Source: Pseudomonadota bacterium
GTDB taxonomy: Bacteria; Pseudomonadota; Gammaproteobacteria; Steroidobacterales; Steroidobacteraceae
Direction: 5' to 3'
Length of the DNA stretch: 39,963 bases
Assembly: GCA_023433515.1 (NCBI GenBank)
Contig: JAEZCN010000161.1
Coordinates: 1 to 39,963, forward strand
Below the pieces are notes generated by a model. That model searched no databases and had not been told where the DNA came from. It saw only the letters and a program-made list of their open reading frames with translations. Each line of letters opens with the position of its first letter. Within the stretch, counting starts at the first letter, position 1. The position numbers and the translations under genes are program-made. This document shows, one piece after another, positions 7,528 to 15,323 of this stretch.

Positions 7528-8134
7528 GATCCAGCGCCCATTGCAGGGCGTCGGCGGCGGCGGCGTCGGCAGGGCGCCCCCGCTTGCGCAGCTCCGCGAT
7601 GACCTTCTCGCGCCGCGGGCGGTCGCGATTCTGCGCGAGTTTCCATTTCACCTTGCGCGCACGCACGCTCAGCGTGAGCGCCGCGATCGTCCCGAGCGGT
7701 GCGCGGTACATCGCCTCCGCCGATTCGACTGCGCGATAGCCGCCCTCGGGCTGGTACTGCTGCATGAGCCGCCGCTGCTGCGCGGCGAGTACGTCGCGAT
7801 CCTCCGAGATGTCTGCGTCGCATTCGAAGGTCACGACGCGATGGAAAGCCGTCGCGAACATCGCGCTCGTCGCGTGCACCCAATGCGACGGGATCGTTCC
7901 GTGGATCTCGTCCACCTCGAACGCGCATCTTGGATTCGAGCGCAGATCCGCGAGTTGCTCGTCGTTGCGATGCAGGTGCATCTCGATTGCGTCACCCGAG
8001 AACACGAATGGATAGAGGCCGATGTGCGGCTGGCCGTCGGTGCCCACGGTCACGAGGCGGCCCAGCTCCTGGCGCCTGACGAAATCGTCCTGGGCCTGCA
8101 CGGGTACGTCCGCGTAGTAGTCGTAGAACATCAT
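7511..8134 (-). CDS. PaiB-like FMN-binding split-barrel protein
   Basis: The protein resembles the PaiB family, flavin-binding split-barrel proteins annotated as negative transcriptional regulators in Bacillus and related to pyridoxamine-phosphate oxidases. Supporting pieces are the N-terminal FVRRQELGRLVTVGTDGQP strand region, the central IPSHWVHATSAM loop (PaiB: ISPSWY-like), and the C-terminal KWKLAQNRDRPRREKVIAEL, which corresponds to the conserved KLSQNR segment. I chose the ATG at 8134 (second choice 8131); a GTG at 8179 would add 15 residues without a better ribosome site. Length 207 residues. About 102 bases separate it from the upstream DUF423 gene, so an internal promoter is possible. 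A DNA-binding role is not evident from sequence. Confidence 0.78.
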   Translation of the reverse strand: MMFYDYYADVPVQAQDDFVRRQELGRLVTVGTDGQPHIGLYPFVFSGDAIEMHLHRNDEQLADLRSNPRCAFEVDEIHGTIPSHWVHATSAMFATAFHRVVTFECDADISEDRDVLAAQQRRLMQQYQPEGGYRAVESAEAMYRAPLGTIAALTLSVRARKVKWKLAQNRDRPRREKVIAELRKRGRPADAAAADALQWALDHEASK

Positions 8135-8236
8135 GGTGCTGCCACCATAAGCGAAATGCAGTCCGGGATCGCCGTACACCTGACCGGAAGTCTCCAGACA
8201 GTGAAATGTCCGATTGGAGCCTATCCGCAGGCCACG

Positions 8237-8611
8237 CTAGCGATTCGCACGATACGCGCCCCATGCCAGTGACGACCAGCCCGCCAGGAACGCCAGCCCG
8301 CCGAGCGGCGTCACCGCGCCTAACCACCGCTGGCCCGTCATCGCGAGCAGGTACAGGCTGCCGGAGAAAACGACGATCCCGACGATGAACGCCCAGCCCG
8401 CAATGGCGAAACCGCGTCCCGGCCAGCGGGACCAGCCCCAGGCGGCCGCGCACATCGCCAGCGCGTGGTACAGGTGATAACGCACGCCGGTCTCGAATGC
8501 GGCGAGCAGCTCAGGCTCGAGCCGCGCCTTGAGCGCATGCGCCGCGAACGCGCCGAGACCCACACCGAGGAAGCCGGCGATACCGGCACCGATGTAGAAG
8601 AGGCGATCCAA
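8237..8611 (-). CDS. DUF423 family membrane protein (YgdD-like)
   Basis: This 124-residue protein fits the DUF423 family of small four-span inner-membrane proteins. Signature parts are GLGAFAAHALK near the N-terminus, a polar YHLYHALAMCAAA segment, and FSGSLYLLAMTGQRWLGAVTPLGG with the conserved glycines. The start is a TTG at 8611 directly abutting the stop (TAG, 8614-8612) of the upstream GFA-family gene, consistent with re-initiation. The function of the family is unknown. It contains the unusual leucine codon TTA followed by glycine (Trp-Leu-Gly near 8318), a word repeated elsewhere in this window. Confidence 0.88.
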   Translation of the reverse strand: MDRLFYIGAGIAGFLGVGLGAFAAHALKARLEPELLAAFETGVRYHLYHALAMCAAAWGWSRWPGRGFAIAGWAFIVGIVVFSGSLYLLAMTGQRWLGAVTPLGGLAFLAGWSSLAWGAYRANR

Positions 8612-8959
8612 CTACACCGACCGGCCGTCGTATTGATGCACCGGGATCTTCGACAACTCGAGCCCGTCGATGCAGCGGATGTTGACCGCGGCTACCCGGT
8701 TGCCCTTCGGATCGACCCCCTCGCCGAAAGGCTGCACGCCGCAGACCTTGCAGAACCGGTGCTTGATGACGTGTTTGTTGAACGTGTACGTCGTGAAGTC
8801 GTCGTCCGAGCCCTGCACGGTCGCCTGGTCACGCGGCACGAACCACAGCAGCGACCCCTTGCGCTGGCAGATCGAGCAGTTGCACGACAACGCGTTGGTG
8901 ATCTCGCCTTCGAATTCGATCGCAACCTTGCCGCAGTGGCAACTCGCCTTGTGTTTCAT
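8612..8959 (-). CDS. GFA/CENP-V family zinc protein (second copy)
   Basis: This 115-residue member of the GFA family has all seven cysteines of the two zinc sites: SCHCGKVAIEF near the N-terminus, SCNCSICQRKG in the middle and FCKVCGVQPFG later. The C-terminal segment VAAVNIRCIDGLEL matches the same part of the copy at 6710-7096, but the two are clearly diverged outside the motifs, so this is not a recent tandem duplication. GAGGGA six bases before the ATG is a good ribosome site. The gene follows the SnoaL-like gene after 31 bases and abuts DUF423. Enzymatic activity is unproven for most family members. Confidence 0.9.
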   Translation of the reverse strand: MKHKASCHCGKVAIEFEGEITNALSCNCSICQRKGSLLWFVPRDQATVQGSDDDFTTYTFNKHVIKHRFCKVCGVQPFGEGVDPKGNRVAAVNIRCIDGLELSKIPVHQYDGRSV

Positions 8960-8990
8960 CGGTTCTCCCTCGTCGCTTCAGGTTCTTGTT

Positions 8991-9398
8991 TCAGGTCTTG
9001 ATGGGCATCAGCAGATTCGCATCGCGCGCGAGCAGCCAGCGGCCATTCTCGCGTCGCAGTATGGCCAAGGTATGGCCCGCGCGCTTCGTCGATTCGCCGC
9101 TTCCGGTCGGCGTGATTTCCACGGTGAGTCTCGTCCGTAGATAGGCGAAGTCACCGGACACCACGATCTCCAGGATGTCGCTGCGCCCGTCGATCTGCGG
9201 CCGCGCCTCTCCCTCGGCCGGCGGCCGCATGGCGGCGGCGAACTCGCGTTTCCCGAAGGGCTGCTGGCCCGCGACGAGGAATACCGCGTCATCCGTCATG
9301 AGGTTGAGCACCGCGGCCACGTCACCCTGCCGCGTGGCCGACATCCAGGTCTCCACGAGCTCGCGAATCTGCTGTTCGTCGGATGCGGACAGGGCCAT
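8991..9398 (-). CDS. SnoaL-like / NTF2-fold protein (SgcJ/EcaC type)
   Basis: This 135-residue protein has the pattern of an NTF2-like fold: an N-terminal helix with EQQIRELVETWMSATRQGDVAAVLNLM, the usual TDDAVFLVAG strand after it, and a beta-sheet ending KRAGHTLAILRRENGRWLLARDANLL. This sequence layout is that of the SgcJ/EcaC group, whose members are mostly uncharacterised and may be small enzymes or ligand-binding proteins. No signal peptide is seen. It starts three bases after the stop of the coiled-coil membrane protein gene and is followed by the second GFA gene. Confidence 0.85.
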   Translation of the reverse strand: MALSASDEQQIRELVETWMSATRQGDVAAVLNLMTDDAVFLVAGQQPFGKREFAAAMRPPAEGEARPQIDGRSDILEIVVSGDFAYLRTRLTVEITPTGSGESTKRAGHTLAILRRENGRWLLARDANLLMPIKT

Positions 9399-9401
9399 GG
9401 C

Positions 9402-10436
9402 TCAGTCTTTCTTTTCGGGCTCCGGCGGTGGCGGGGGCGTCGCGCTCACCGACACGCCCACCGTGGCGGGCGTCGCAAGGGCCACGTTGCCGCGCGGACC
9501 GGCGCCGGGCAGGGGCATCATCCGGCGCGACACCGCGAACTGCTCGCGCATTTCCTTCTGCCACTGCTGGTAGTCGGAGTATGCGTTGTACTGCTCGTTG
9601 TCGAGGATGGCGCGTGCCTGCGCGTTCACCCGTTGCTCGTAGTCGGCCTGCCAGTCATTGGCGAGTTTCGCGTATGCCTCGGGATCGGCGATGCTTTCGT
9701 ATTGGGGCATCGGTACGCGCCCACGCTCCTCGGCGATCACGGCGATGAGTTGTTTGCGTTGATCGTCCTTCAACGGCGCGTCGGAGCCCTCGAGCTGGCG
9801 TGCGATCATCTCGACCTCGCCGCGCGCGGGCATCGTCTCCTGGTATTTGCGGAATTCTTCGGCCTTGGCGGGGCCGATCAGGTCGACGATCTGGTTCTGC
9901 TGCTCGCGCTGCAGCTGTTCCCATCGCTCCCGCATGTTCGTGGTATTCGTCGGCGGCAGCTGAACGGATTGCGTGGTCATCGCCAGCTGCTGGTCGCTGA
10001 TCAGATCGATCAATCGATTCGCGTCTTTCTCGCTGAGTCCCAGATGGGCGCCGAGCTCCGCGTGGGTGCGGCGATTGTTGGCCCGGAACTGCGCGCGCAT
10101 CATTTTCTGATAACTCGGGCTGAGCTCGGGACGCGGCATCTGAAAGCCCGCCTGCGCGACCTGGGCCCGATCTCTGGATTCCGCCGCTTGCGGAACCGCA
10201 CCCGGGTCCACAGCCGCGGGAGGTACGGAATTCATGCCGTTTTCGCTCGCAAGCCGCATTTGCGCAACCTGTTCGCGCGCCTGCTCGAGTTCGGCGATGC
10301 GCGAGTTGAGCCGGTGGGTGAGCTCCGTGACTTCTTCGGCGCGCGCGCGTTGTTCCGCGAGCTGATTCCACAGGTAGATGGAACTGCCCGCGAAAGCGAG
10401 CGTGGAGATTGCGAGACCCAGAGTCGGCGACTTCAT
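9402..10436 (-). CDS. Membrane-anchored coiled-coil protein, unknown
   Basis: I do not recognise this 344-residue protein. Residues about 4-24 form one hydrophobic segment (LGLAISTLAFAGSSIYLWNQ), a signal anchor that would place the rest outside the cytoplasm. Residues about 25-62 are a heptad-like coiled coil rich in Glu, Arg and Gln. A long helical, Gln/Arg/Glu-rich region follows, with LGLSEKDANRLIDLISDQ, WEQLQREQQNQIVDLI and a repeat-like LKDDQRKQLIAVIAEER. The C-terminal 35 residues are proline-rich (ATPPPPPEPEKKD). The helices with LSEKDANRL and LKDDQRKQL recall Spy/CpxP-like chaperone repeats or zinc-resistance proteins, but this is weak. It is upstream of the SnoaL-like gene by three bases. 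Confidence 0.75.
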   Translation of the reverse strand: MKSPTLGLAISTLAFAGSSIYLWNQLAEQRARAEEVTELTHRLNSRIAELEQAREQVAQMRLASENGMNSVPPAAVDPGAVPQAAESRDRAQVAQAGFQMPRPELSPSYQKMMRAQFRANNRRTHAELGAHLGLSEKDANRLIDLISDQQLAMTTQSVQLPPTNTTNMRERWEQLQREQQNQIVDLIGPAKAEEFRKYQETMPARGEVEMIARQLEGSDAPLKDDQRKQLIAVIAEERGRVPMPQYESIADPEAYAKLANDWQADYEQRVNAQARAILDNEQYNAYSDYQQWQKEMREQFAVSRRMMPLPGAGPRGNVALATPATVGVSVSATPPPPPEPEKKD

Positions 10437-10537
10437 CGATTGCTCCCGAGGCCAGTCCCCCGAAGAGACCGTTCACACGCGCACCTGTTCCCAGGCGGCG
10501 ACATCGGGGCATTCTCCGCCGATCCGGCGGGAAAAGA

Positions 10538-11059
10538 CTAGGCCCGCTGCTGGGCCAGCATCAGGTCGAGGTACGCGCCTTCGATGAGCTGTTCGGGCTG
10601 AATTCCGAGCCGATCCATGAGTTCACTCGCTTCACGAATGCCCTGCTCGGTTGATTCGTCGCCCACCAGCATGACCTCGAGCTCGAGAAAATGGCCAAGG
10701 CCTTCGACGCGGTCCAGGTGAACGCGGGTACGTCCGACCAGGAAGAGAGTGCGGTACTTGCGGATGCGACCGATTTGTCCGTAGGCCAGCGAAAGCGATT
10801 CACGAAGTGTCTCGGGTGATGAAGTTGGTGATCGTATGTAGAACGACTCCTTCGGCCCGGCTTGGTTCACTCGTCGATAGAAAATCAGCTCACCGGAATC
10901 GGTCCCGAACGCGCGCAACTTCAGTCGGCCGGAATCGCATGCGAAAAAGGTATCGTCCTGCGCGATCTCGATCGGTCCTTCCGTTGCGAGCGAGGCAACG
11001 ATCGGAGTCAGCGCGGCGACGTTTTCGATGCGGGCCTTTATTTCGATGTTGCGGGCCAT
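10538..11059 (-). CDS. CYTH-domain protein (class IV adenylate cyclase / triphosphatase-like)
   Basis: The CYTH fold is a triphosphate tunnel found in CyaB-type adenylate cyclases, thiamine triphosphatases and inorganic triphosphatases. This 173-residue protein starts with ARNIEIKARIEN, the ExExK-type signature on the first strand, and continues with GRLKLRAF, ELIFYRRV, RTLFLVGRTRVHLDRVEGLGHFLELEV, the alternating charged strands that line the tunnel. The C-terminal half ends in a helix and LIEGAYLDLML. The CyaB-like subgroup is the best fit, but whether it makes cAMP cannot be told from sequence. It starts two bases after the DoxX stop, so the two are co-translated. The 101-base gap to the next gene (10437-10537) holds no gene. 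Confidence 0.88.
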   Translation of the reverse strand: MARNIEIKARIENVAALTPIVASLATEGPIEIAQDDTFFACDSGRLKLRAFGTDSGELIFYRRVNQAGPKESFYIRSPTSSPETLRESLSLAYGQIGRIRKYRTLFLVGRTRVHLDRVEGLGHFLELEVMLVGDESTEQGIREASELMDRLGIQPEQLIEGAYLDLMLAQQRA

Positions 11060-11061
11060 GC

Positions 11062-11520
11062 CTATTTCATCAGGCGGACGCCGCCCGTCGTGCGTGGGGC
11101 TTCATTGGCGCCGATCGCTGCGTCGATGGAGTAGCGGCCCGCCCCATGTGTCGCCAGGTACAGACCGATCACGACCAGGCATCCCGACGGGAAGATGCCG
11201 CGCATGCCGCCGAGGTAATCGACCATCACGATCGCGACCACGAAGTTGATGACGCAGAGAACCCCGGCCCAGCGTGTGAGGAGGCCGAGAACGAACGCAA
11301 CGCCGATGGCGAACTGCGCATAAACCGAGATCGGCGCGAGGATGCGCGGACTCGGAAAGCCGTGTTTCTCGAGGAAACCCACGAATTCCTGCATTCGCTC
11401 CGGGCTCGTGATGTTGTCCCACACGCCCCAGATCAGGAACAGCCCTACGAACAAGCGCAACAACAGCAGCGCGAAATCGGAGAAGCGCTGTGACTGGCTC
11501 AACGAAAGGATTTTGCGCAT
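11062..11520 (-). CDS. DoxX family membrane protein
   Basis: This 152-residue, four-span inner-membrane protein fits the DoxX family. The pieces are LLLLRLFVGLFLIWGVWDN, PISVYAQFAIGVAFVLGLLTRWAGVLCVINFVVAIVMV split by short loops, and a last segment SGCLVVIGLYLATHGAGRYSID, with the family-typical GAGRYSID close to the C-terminus. GAGGA lies about 6 bases upstream of the ATG. It precedes the CYTH gene by two bases. DoxX proteins have been linked to thiosulfate oxidation in archaea and to thiol/oxidative stress complexes in mycobacteria; the role here is not known. The gap at 11521-11644 has no gene. Confidence 0.9.
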   Translation of the reverse strand: MRKILSLSQSQRFSDFALLLLRLFVGLFLIWGVWDNITSPERMQEFVGFLEKHGFPSPRILAPISVYAQFAIGVAFVLGLLTRWAGVLCVINFVVAIVMVDYLGGMRGIFPSGCLVVIGLYLATHGAGRYSIDAAIGANEAPRTTGGVRLMK

Positions 11521-11644
11521 GTGAGTCCTCGGGCCCGAACATCAAAGGGACCCGCAAGACTAGCCGCGTTCGGCGATATGCGACAACGAAAAGTGATTCC
11601 CGGTGTCAGCCGGCACTCACGTCGCGATGTGGCGACTAGCGGCG

Positions 11645-11965
11645 TTATTCCTCGCCGGCGGAAAAGCGGTAGCTGCGCTCGACCCGGGCGATCCGGGTTT
11701 CATAGTGCGAATACCACTTCTTCCTGCCCGTGACCTGCGCCACGCGATGCTGGGCATCGTTGCGCCAGTTCGCGATGGCCTCGAGCGTGGTCCAGTACGA
11801 AACCGTCATGCCCAGGCCCGTCGCATCGCGCGCGCTCTCGACCCCGAGAAACCCCGGTTGGCGCGCCGCGAGTTCCATCATCTTCGCGGACGCGTCCTCG
11901 TACCCGTCTTCCACGGGCGTGCGCCGCGACGTGAATATGACGGCGTAATAAGGCGGCTCGATCAT
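11645..11965 (-). CDS. Antibiotic biosynthesis monooxygenase (ABM) domain protein
   Basis: This 106-residue single-domain protein has the ABM ferredoxin-like fold pattern: an N-terminal strand PYYAVIFTSRRT, a helix with SAKMMELAARQPGFLGVESARD, a strand GLGMTVSYWTTLEAIANWRND, and AQHRVAQVTGRKKWYSHYETRIARVERSY. Such proteins form dimers and include heme-degrading and quinone monooxygenases as well as many without known activity. The ATG at 11965 overlaps the stop of the GST gene by four bases (ATGA), so the two are probably made together. It has no metal or cofactor motif that would decide the substrate. Confidence 0.88.
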   Translation of the reverse strand: MIEPPYYAVIFTSRRTPVEDGYEDASAKMMELAARQPGFLGVESARDATGLGMTVSYWTTLEAIANWRNDAQHRVAQVTGRKKWYSHYETRIARVERSYRFSAGEE

Positions 11966-12570
11966 GCGGGCCTCGCGAGCAGGGCCACGTGATTCGGCCG
12001 GGCCGCGACGCGGGCTAACCACTCTCGCACCTTCGGATACGGCTTCAGGTCGTGGCCACCATCTTCGGCGACGTGAGTGTATGCGTACAGCGCGATGTCG
12101 GCGATGCTGTAACGGCCGTTCACGAAGAACTCGTTGGTCGCAAGGTGCGATTCCATCACTGCAAGCGCGGCGCGTCCCTTCGCGAGCCGGTCGGGAAGTT
12201 CCGAGCGGCGCGGATGATCGGCGGGGAGGTGCCGCACGATGTAGCGCGGCGTCGCGACGTACGGCTCGTGACTGTATTGCTCGAAGAACATCCACTGCAG
12301 GACCTGCGCACGGCCCAACTGCGTCGCCGGCACGAATCGCGAAGCTTCCGCGAGGTACCACATGATCGCGTTGGACTCGAACAGGCAAGTCCCACCGTCG
12401 AGCTCGAGCGTCGGGATGCGTCCGTTCGGGTTGCGCTTGAGGAACTCCGCGGTGCGCGTCTCTCCCTTGTCGATGTCGACCTCGGTCCATTGGTACTTCT
12501 GGCCGAGTTGCGCCAGCAGCAGTCGGACCTTGTAGCCGTTGCCGGAGTCGAGATAGTCGAACAGTTGCAT
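11962..12570 (-). CDS. Glutathione S-transferase family protein
   Basis: This is a 202-residue cytosolic GST. The N-terminal thioredoxin-like domain begins MQLFDYLDSGNGYKVRLLLA, and the glutathione-binding part shows GRIPTLELDGG with its cis-proline and the FESNAIMWYLAE motif (Glu-Ser for the gamma-glutamyl group). The helical C-terminal domain contains GRYSIADIALYAYTHVAEDGG, with the N-capping SIAD motif. AAGGA precedes the ATG. It heads the twelve-gene minus-strand cluster and is divergent from the LysR regulator gene, 103 bases away, making it a likely target of that regulator (inference from layout). Confidence 0.93.
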   Translation of the reverse strand: MQLFDYLDSGNGYKVRLLLAQLGQKYQWTEVDIDKGETRTAEFLKRNPNGRIPTLELDGGTCLFESNAIMWYLAEASRFVPATQLGRAQVLQWMFFEQYSHEPYVATPRYIVRHLPADHPRRSELPDRLAKGRAALAVMESHLATNEFFVNGRYSIADIALYAYTHVAEDGGHDLKPYPKVREWLARVAARPNHVALLARPA

Positions 12571-12657
12571 CGTGATTTCCTTCGGGCTCGTTTGCCGGGA
12601 AGTATCCGGCGCGGGCGGTCAAGGCGCGAGGAGCAAGGCTTTTCGCTGAGGCTAAGT

Positions 12658-12663
12658 TATTCT
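12658..12663 (+). promoter_or_regulatory. Putative -10 box (TATTCT) of the LysR gene
   Basis: TATTCT ends 10 bases before the ATG at 12674 (4 bases before the alternative GTG at 12668). No Shine-Dalgarno sequence is present, so a very short leader is predicted. It lies in the divergent gap with the GST gene, where the regulator's own binding site would also be expected; I could not identify a clear T-N11-A palindrome. Confidence 0.35.
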
Positions 12664-12673
12664 TTCCGTGGCC

Positions 12674-13579
12674 ATGAGACGACTCCCTCCCCTGAACGCG
12701 CTGCGGGCCTTCGAAGCTTCGGCCAGGCTGGGCAGCTTCGTCCTGGCCGCGGCGGAACTGCGCGTATCTCCGGCCGCGGTGAGCCAGCAGGTTCGCCGGC
12801 TCGAGGAGTATCTCGACACTCGACTCTTCGAGCGCCTCGCGCGCGGTCTCACGCTCACGGACCAGGGGCGAGACTATCTACCTGAGCTCTCGGCCGGCTT
12901 CGACCTGCTGGGCGAATCGACCGCGCGGGTGCGCGCCAAGCGTGCGGACGGCGTATTGGCGATCACGACCCTGGCCGCGTTCGCCAACGGGTGGTTGCTG
13001 CCAAGACTGCATCGATTCCGGGAGCGCGCGCCCCGCGTCGACGTCGTGATGCGCACGTCCCGGCGTGTCATGGATTTCCGGCGTGACGCCATCGATCTCG
13101 CGATCCGCTTCGCGCCCGCGCCCGGCCGCGGCCTGCACGGCGAAGTGTTGTGCCGCGAGGAACTGTTCCCGGTCGCGAGCCCGCAGCTCTTTCGCGGCGG
13201 ACGCATGCCCGACACGCTCGCGGCGCTCGCGGACTATCCACTGCTGCACGACATCGACGCGAACCCCGAGCAGCCCTGGCTGGGATGGCGCGGCTGGTTC
13301 GAGCGCGCGGGGTTGTCCACCGCGGGCGTCGGGCGCGGCCCACAGTTCAGCGATTCCATCGTCCTGATCGGCGCCGCCGTCGCGGGGCTCGGGATCGCGA
13401 TCGGACGCGCGCCGCATGTCGCACCGCTGCTCGAACGCGGCCAGCTCGTGCGCGTGACCCAGGAATCCTGGCTCGCGCCGTGGAGCTACTTTCTCATGGC
13501 GCCGCCGGCGCACTTCCGGCGACCCGTGGTGCGCACCTTCGTCGACTGGGCGCTCGAGGAAGCGCGCGCCACGCCCTGA
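12674..13579 (+). CDS. LysR-type transcriptional regulator, GcvA-like
   Basis: This is a 301-residue LysR regulator. The N-terminal winged helix-turn-helix reads MRRLPPLNALRAFEASARL and then ELRVSPAAVSQQVRRLEEYL with TRLFERLARGLTLT, the pattern of the GcvA/AmpR subgroup. The C-terminal periplasmic-binding-protein-like effector domain follows from about residue 90. I chose the ATG at 12674 because family members start at this point; a GTG two codons earlier is possible. It is divergent from the GST-ABM pair, the usual arrangement for a LysR regulator and its targets. The effector is unknown. The 224 bases after it (13580-13803) hold no gene, only the promoter of the EamA transporter. Confidence 0.9.
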   Translation: MRRLPPLNALRAFEASARLGSFVLAAAELRVSPAAVSQQVRRLEEYLDTRLFERLARGLTLTDQGRDYLPELSAGFDLLGESTARVRAKRADGVLAITTLAAFANGWLLPRLHRFRERAPRVDVVMRTSRRVMDFRRDAIDLAIRFAPAPGRGLHGEVLCREELFPVASPQLFRGGRMPDTLAALADYPLLHDIDANPEQPWLGWRGWFERAGLSTAGVGRGPQFSDSIVLIGAAVAGLGIAIGRAPHVAPLLERGQLVRVTQESWLAPWSYFLMAPPAHFRRPVVRTFVDWALEEARATP

Positions 13580-13791
13580 AGATCAGGTCACAGACAGAGC
13601 GGCGTTTCGAGGTGTTTCGCGTACATTTCGCCGAACTCAGTGTCCGGCTTTTCCGGTTCCACACGGGACCCAGCGTCGTGACGTCATGCACCGACAATTC
13701 CGCACCAGGTGGCCCTGACGGAGTTAGCGAAGCTTTTGCCTGCACAAGAATTCCCAGGTCAATGTCGATCACGCGCACCGATGCGCTTGCC

Positions 13792-13797
13792 TACAAT
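13792..13797 (+). promoter_or_regulatory. Putative -10 box (TACAAT) of the EamA transporter gene
   Basis: TACAAT ends 6 bases before the ATG at 13804. With the normal distance between a -10 box and the transcription start, the mRNA would begin at or next to the A of the ATG. No Shine-Dalgarno sequence is present. The -35 region is poor. Confidence 0.5.
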
Positions 13798-13803
13798 GGG
13801 TGG

Positions 13804-14691
13804 ATGTCGAAGCGCGGCTGGATCCTGTTCATTTCGCTGGGGCTCCTGTGGGGAATGCCCTACCTGCTCATCCGCGTCGCGGTCGTCGAGCTCGATCCGC
13901 TCATCGTCGCGGTCGGGCGCACGTTCATCGGCGCGCTGCTGTTGCTGCCGGTCGCCCTGCATCGTAATGCCCTCGCCCCCGCGTTCCGCAAGTGGAAGTG
14001 GCTGCTGGCATTCACGCTGATCGAGATCAGCATTCCGTGGGTACTGCTCGGGCACGCCGAGACGAGGATCAACAGCTCGACGGCGGGTCTGCTGATTGCC
14101 GTGGTCCCGCTATTCGCGGCCATCATCGTCACGCGACTCGGCCACGAACGTCTCGAGGCGCGCCGCATCCTCGGTCTCGTGATCGGCTTCGCGGGCGTCG
14201 CCCTGCTCGTCGGGCTCGACATCCATTTCTCCGACTACCTGGCCGTCGGAGCGACCATCATCGTCTCGCTGTGTTACGCGATCGGGCCGATCATCATCGA
14301 TCGCAAGCTCGGCGACGTGCCGGCGATGGGCGTGATCACGGCCTCGCTGATCGTGGCCACACTCATATATGCGCCGCTCGTGCCGTTCCTGTGGCCGCAG
14401 GAAATTTCGCTCCAGGCCGCCGGATCGGTGGTCGGGCTCGGTGTGTTGTGTACCTCGATTGCCTTCATCGTCTTCTTCGCGCTCATCGCGGAGGTCGGGC
14501 CGGCGCGCGCCACCGTGATCACCTACGTGAATCCCGCCGTGGCCATCGTGCTCGGCGCGCTGGTGTTGCAGGAACCGCTGACGCTCGGGATGGCCATCGG
14601 ATTTCCGCTCGTGATCATCGGATCGATTCTCGGCACATCGCGCGCCGCCGCGACACATCATCCCGTCGAAGCCAGCTCGGAACGGGCCTGA
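13804..14691 (+). CDS. DMT-superfamily transporter, EamA family
   Basis: This 295-residue protein has ten predicted membrane spans arranged as two EamA repeats, the layout of drug/metabolite exporters. The first repeat starts WILFISLGLLWGMPYLLIRVAV with the family-typical GxxWG...R pattern and contains HAETRINSSTAGLLIAVVPL. The second contains GPIIIDRKLGDVPAMGVITAS and ends with EVGPARATVITYVNPAVAIV, a strongly conserved stretch. The ATG was chosen because the region before it reads as non-coding and carries a promoter-like hexamer. The substrate cannot be predicted. It may be under its own promoter, and it converges on the membrane protein gene at 14725. Confidence 0.92.
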   Translation: MSKRGWILFISLGLLWGMPYLLIRVAVVELDPLIVAVGRTFIGALLLLPVALHRNALAPAFRKWKWLLAFTLIEISIPWVLLGHAETRINSSTAGLLIAVVPLFAAIIVTRLGHERLEARRILGLVIGFAGVALLVGLDIHFSDYLAVGATIIVSLCYAIGPIIIDRKLGDVPAMGVITASLIVATLIYAPLVPFLWPQEISLQAAGSVVGLGVLCTSIAFIVFFALIAEVGPARATVITYVNPAVAIVLGALVLQEPLTLGMAIGFPLVIIGSILGTSRAAATHHPVEASSERA

Positions 14692-14724
14692 GGTCGACGC
14701 GGTGGATCACCCGATCCGGCATGT

Positions 14725-15237
14725 TCACTTGCCGGCGTCGGGGGCCTTGAACAGCATGGCCGCGACCGGCTTCGCGCCGAATATCAGCGTGAGCCCGATC
14801 GCGAGCTCGAACACCGTGGCCAGCGCGTTGGCCTTCTGGTCCGCGTCGAGATCGAAGAAGCTCAGGTTGTATCCCGTTGCCATCGCGGCGTAGGTCACCC
14901 AGTAGATCGAGTCGGGAATGGCGCGCGCCAGCGCCAGCAGGCCCACGAAGATGACGCCGAGCACCTGCCACTCGGAGATCGGCCGGGCGGGTGCGGGCAT
15001 TTCGGGGTCGGGCGCGGAGCGCAGCAGGTTGGCGGCGATCGTCGACGGAAAGAACCACAACACCAGGCACACGATCACCTGGAACGAGGCCGAAAACATC
15101 ACGATGGGCCGGCTCACCAGTGCGCCCGGATCTCCACGGATCACGGCGAACAATCCGAAGACGTGCGTGAACGTGTAGAGCAGCCAGACCAGCGCGATCA
15201 GCCGCAGTACGACGACGACTATCTGGTGTGGAGTCAT
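14725..15237 (-). CDS. Hypothetical membrane protein, four segments
   Basis: This 170-residue protein is unrecognised. Four hydrophobic segments are visible: about 6-28 (VVVVLRLIALVWLLYTF), 45-66 (IVMFSASFQVIVCLVLWFF), 90-115 (EWQVLGVIFVGLLALARAI, continuing into SIYWVTYAAM) and 138-158 (VFELAIGLTLIFGAKPVAAML). A proline-rich loop (PDPEMPAPARPISEW) separates the second and third. It stands alone between convergent EamA and divergent AI-2E permease genes; the gap to the latter (15238-15323) holds both starts' upstream signals. No signal peptide and no catalytic residues are evident. Confidence 0.75.
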   Translation of the reverse strand: MTPHQIVVVVLRLIALVWLLYTFTHVFGLFAVIRGDPGALVSRPIVMFSASFQVIVCLVLWFFPSTIAANLLRSAPDPEMPAPARPISEWQVLGVIFVGLLALARAIPDSIYWVTYAAMATGYNLSFFDLDADQKANALATVFELAIGLTLIFGAKPVAAMLFKAPDAGK

Positions 15238-15323
15238 GTCCGAACGCTATCACGCCGCCGTCCGAATGACCGCCGCCCTTCAATCGCGTACATTCAGTCA
15301 GCCGCGTCCCAGGAGCCCGCAGC

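Noticed and set aside
10516..10530. CCGCCG-ATC-CGGCGG hairpin after the CYTH gene
   Set aside because: A 6-bp stem with a 3-base loop and no T-run on the proper side. Too weak to call a terminator, and expected by chance in GC-rich DNA.
14201..14522. Open frames antisense to the EamA gene (for example 14110-14661)
   Set aside because: Their composition is Asp/Arg/His-rich with no domain; the sense frame encodes a ten-span transporter.
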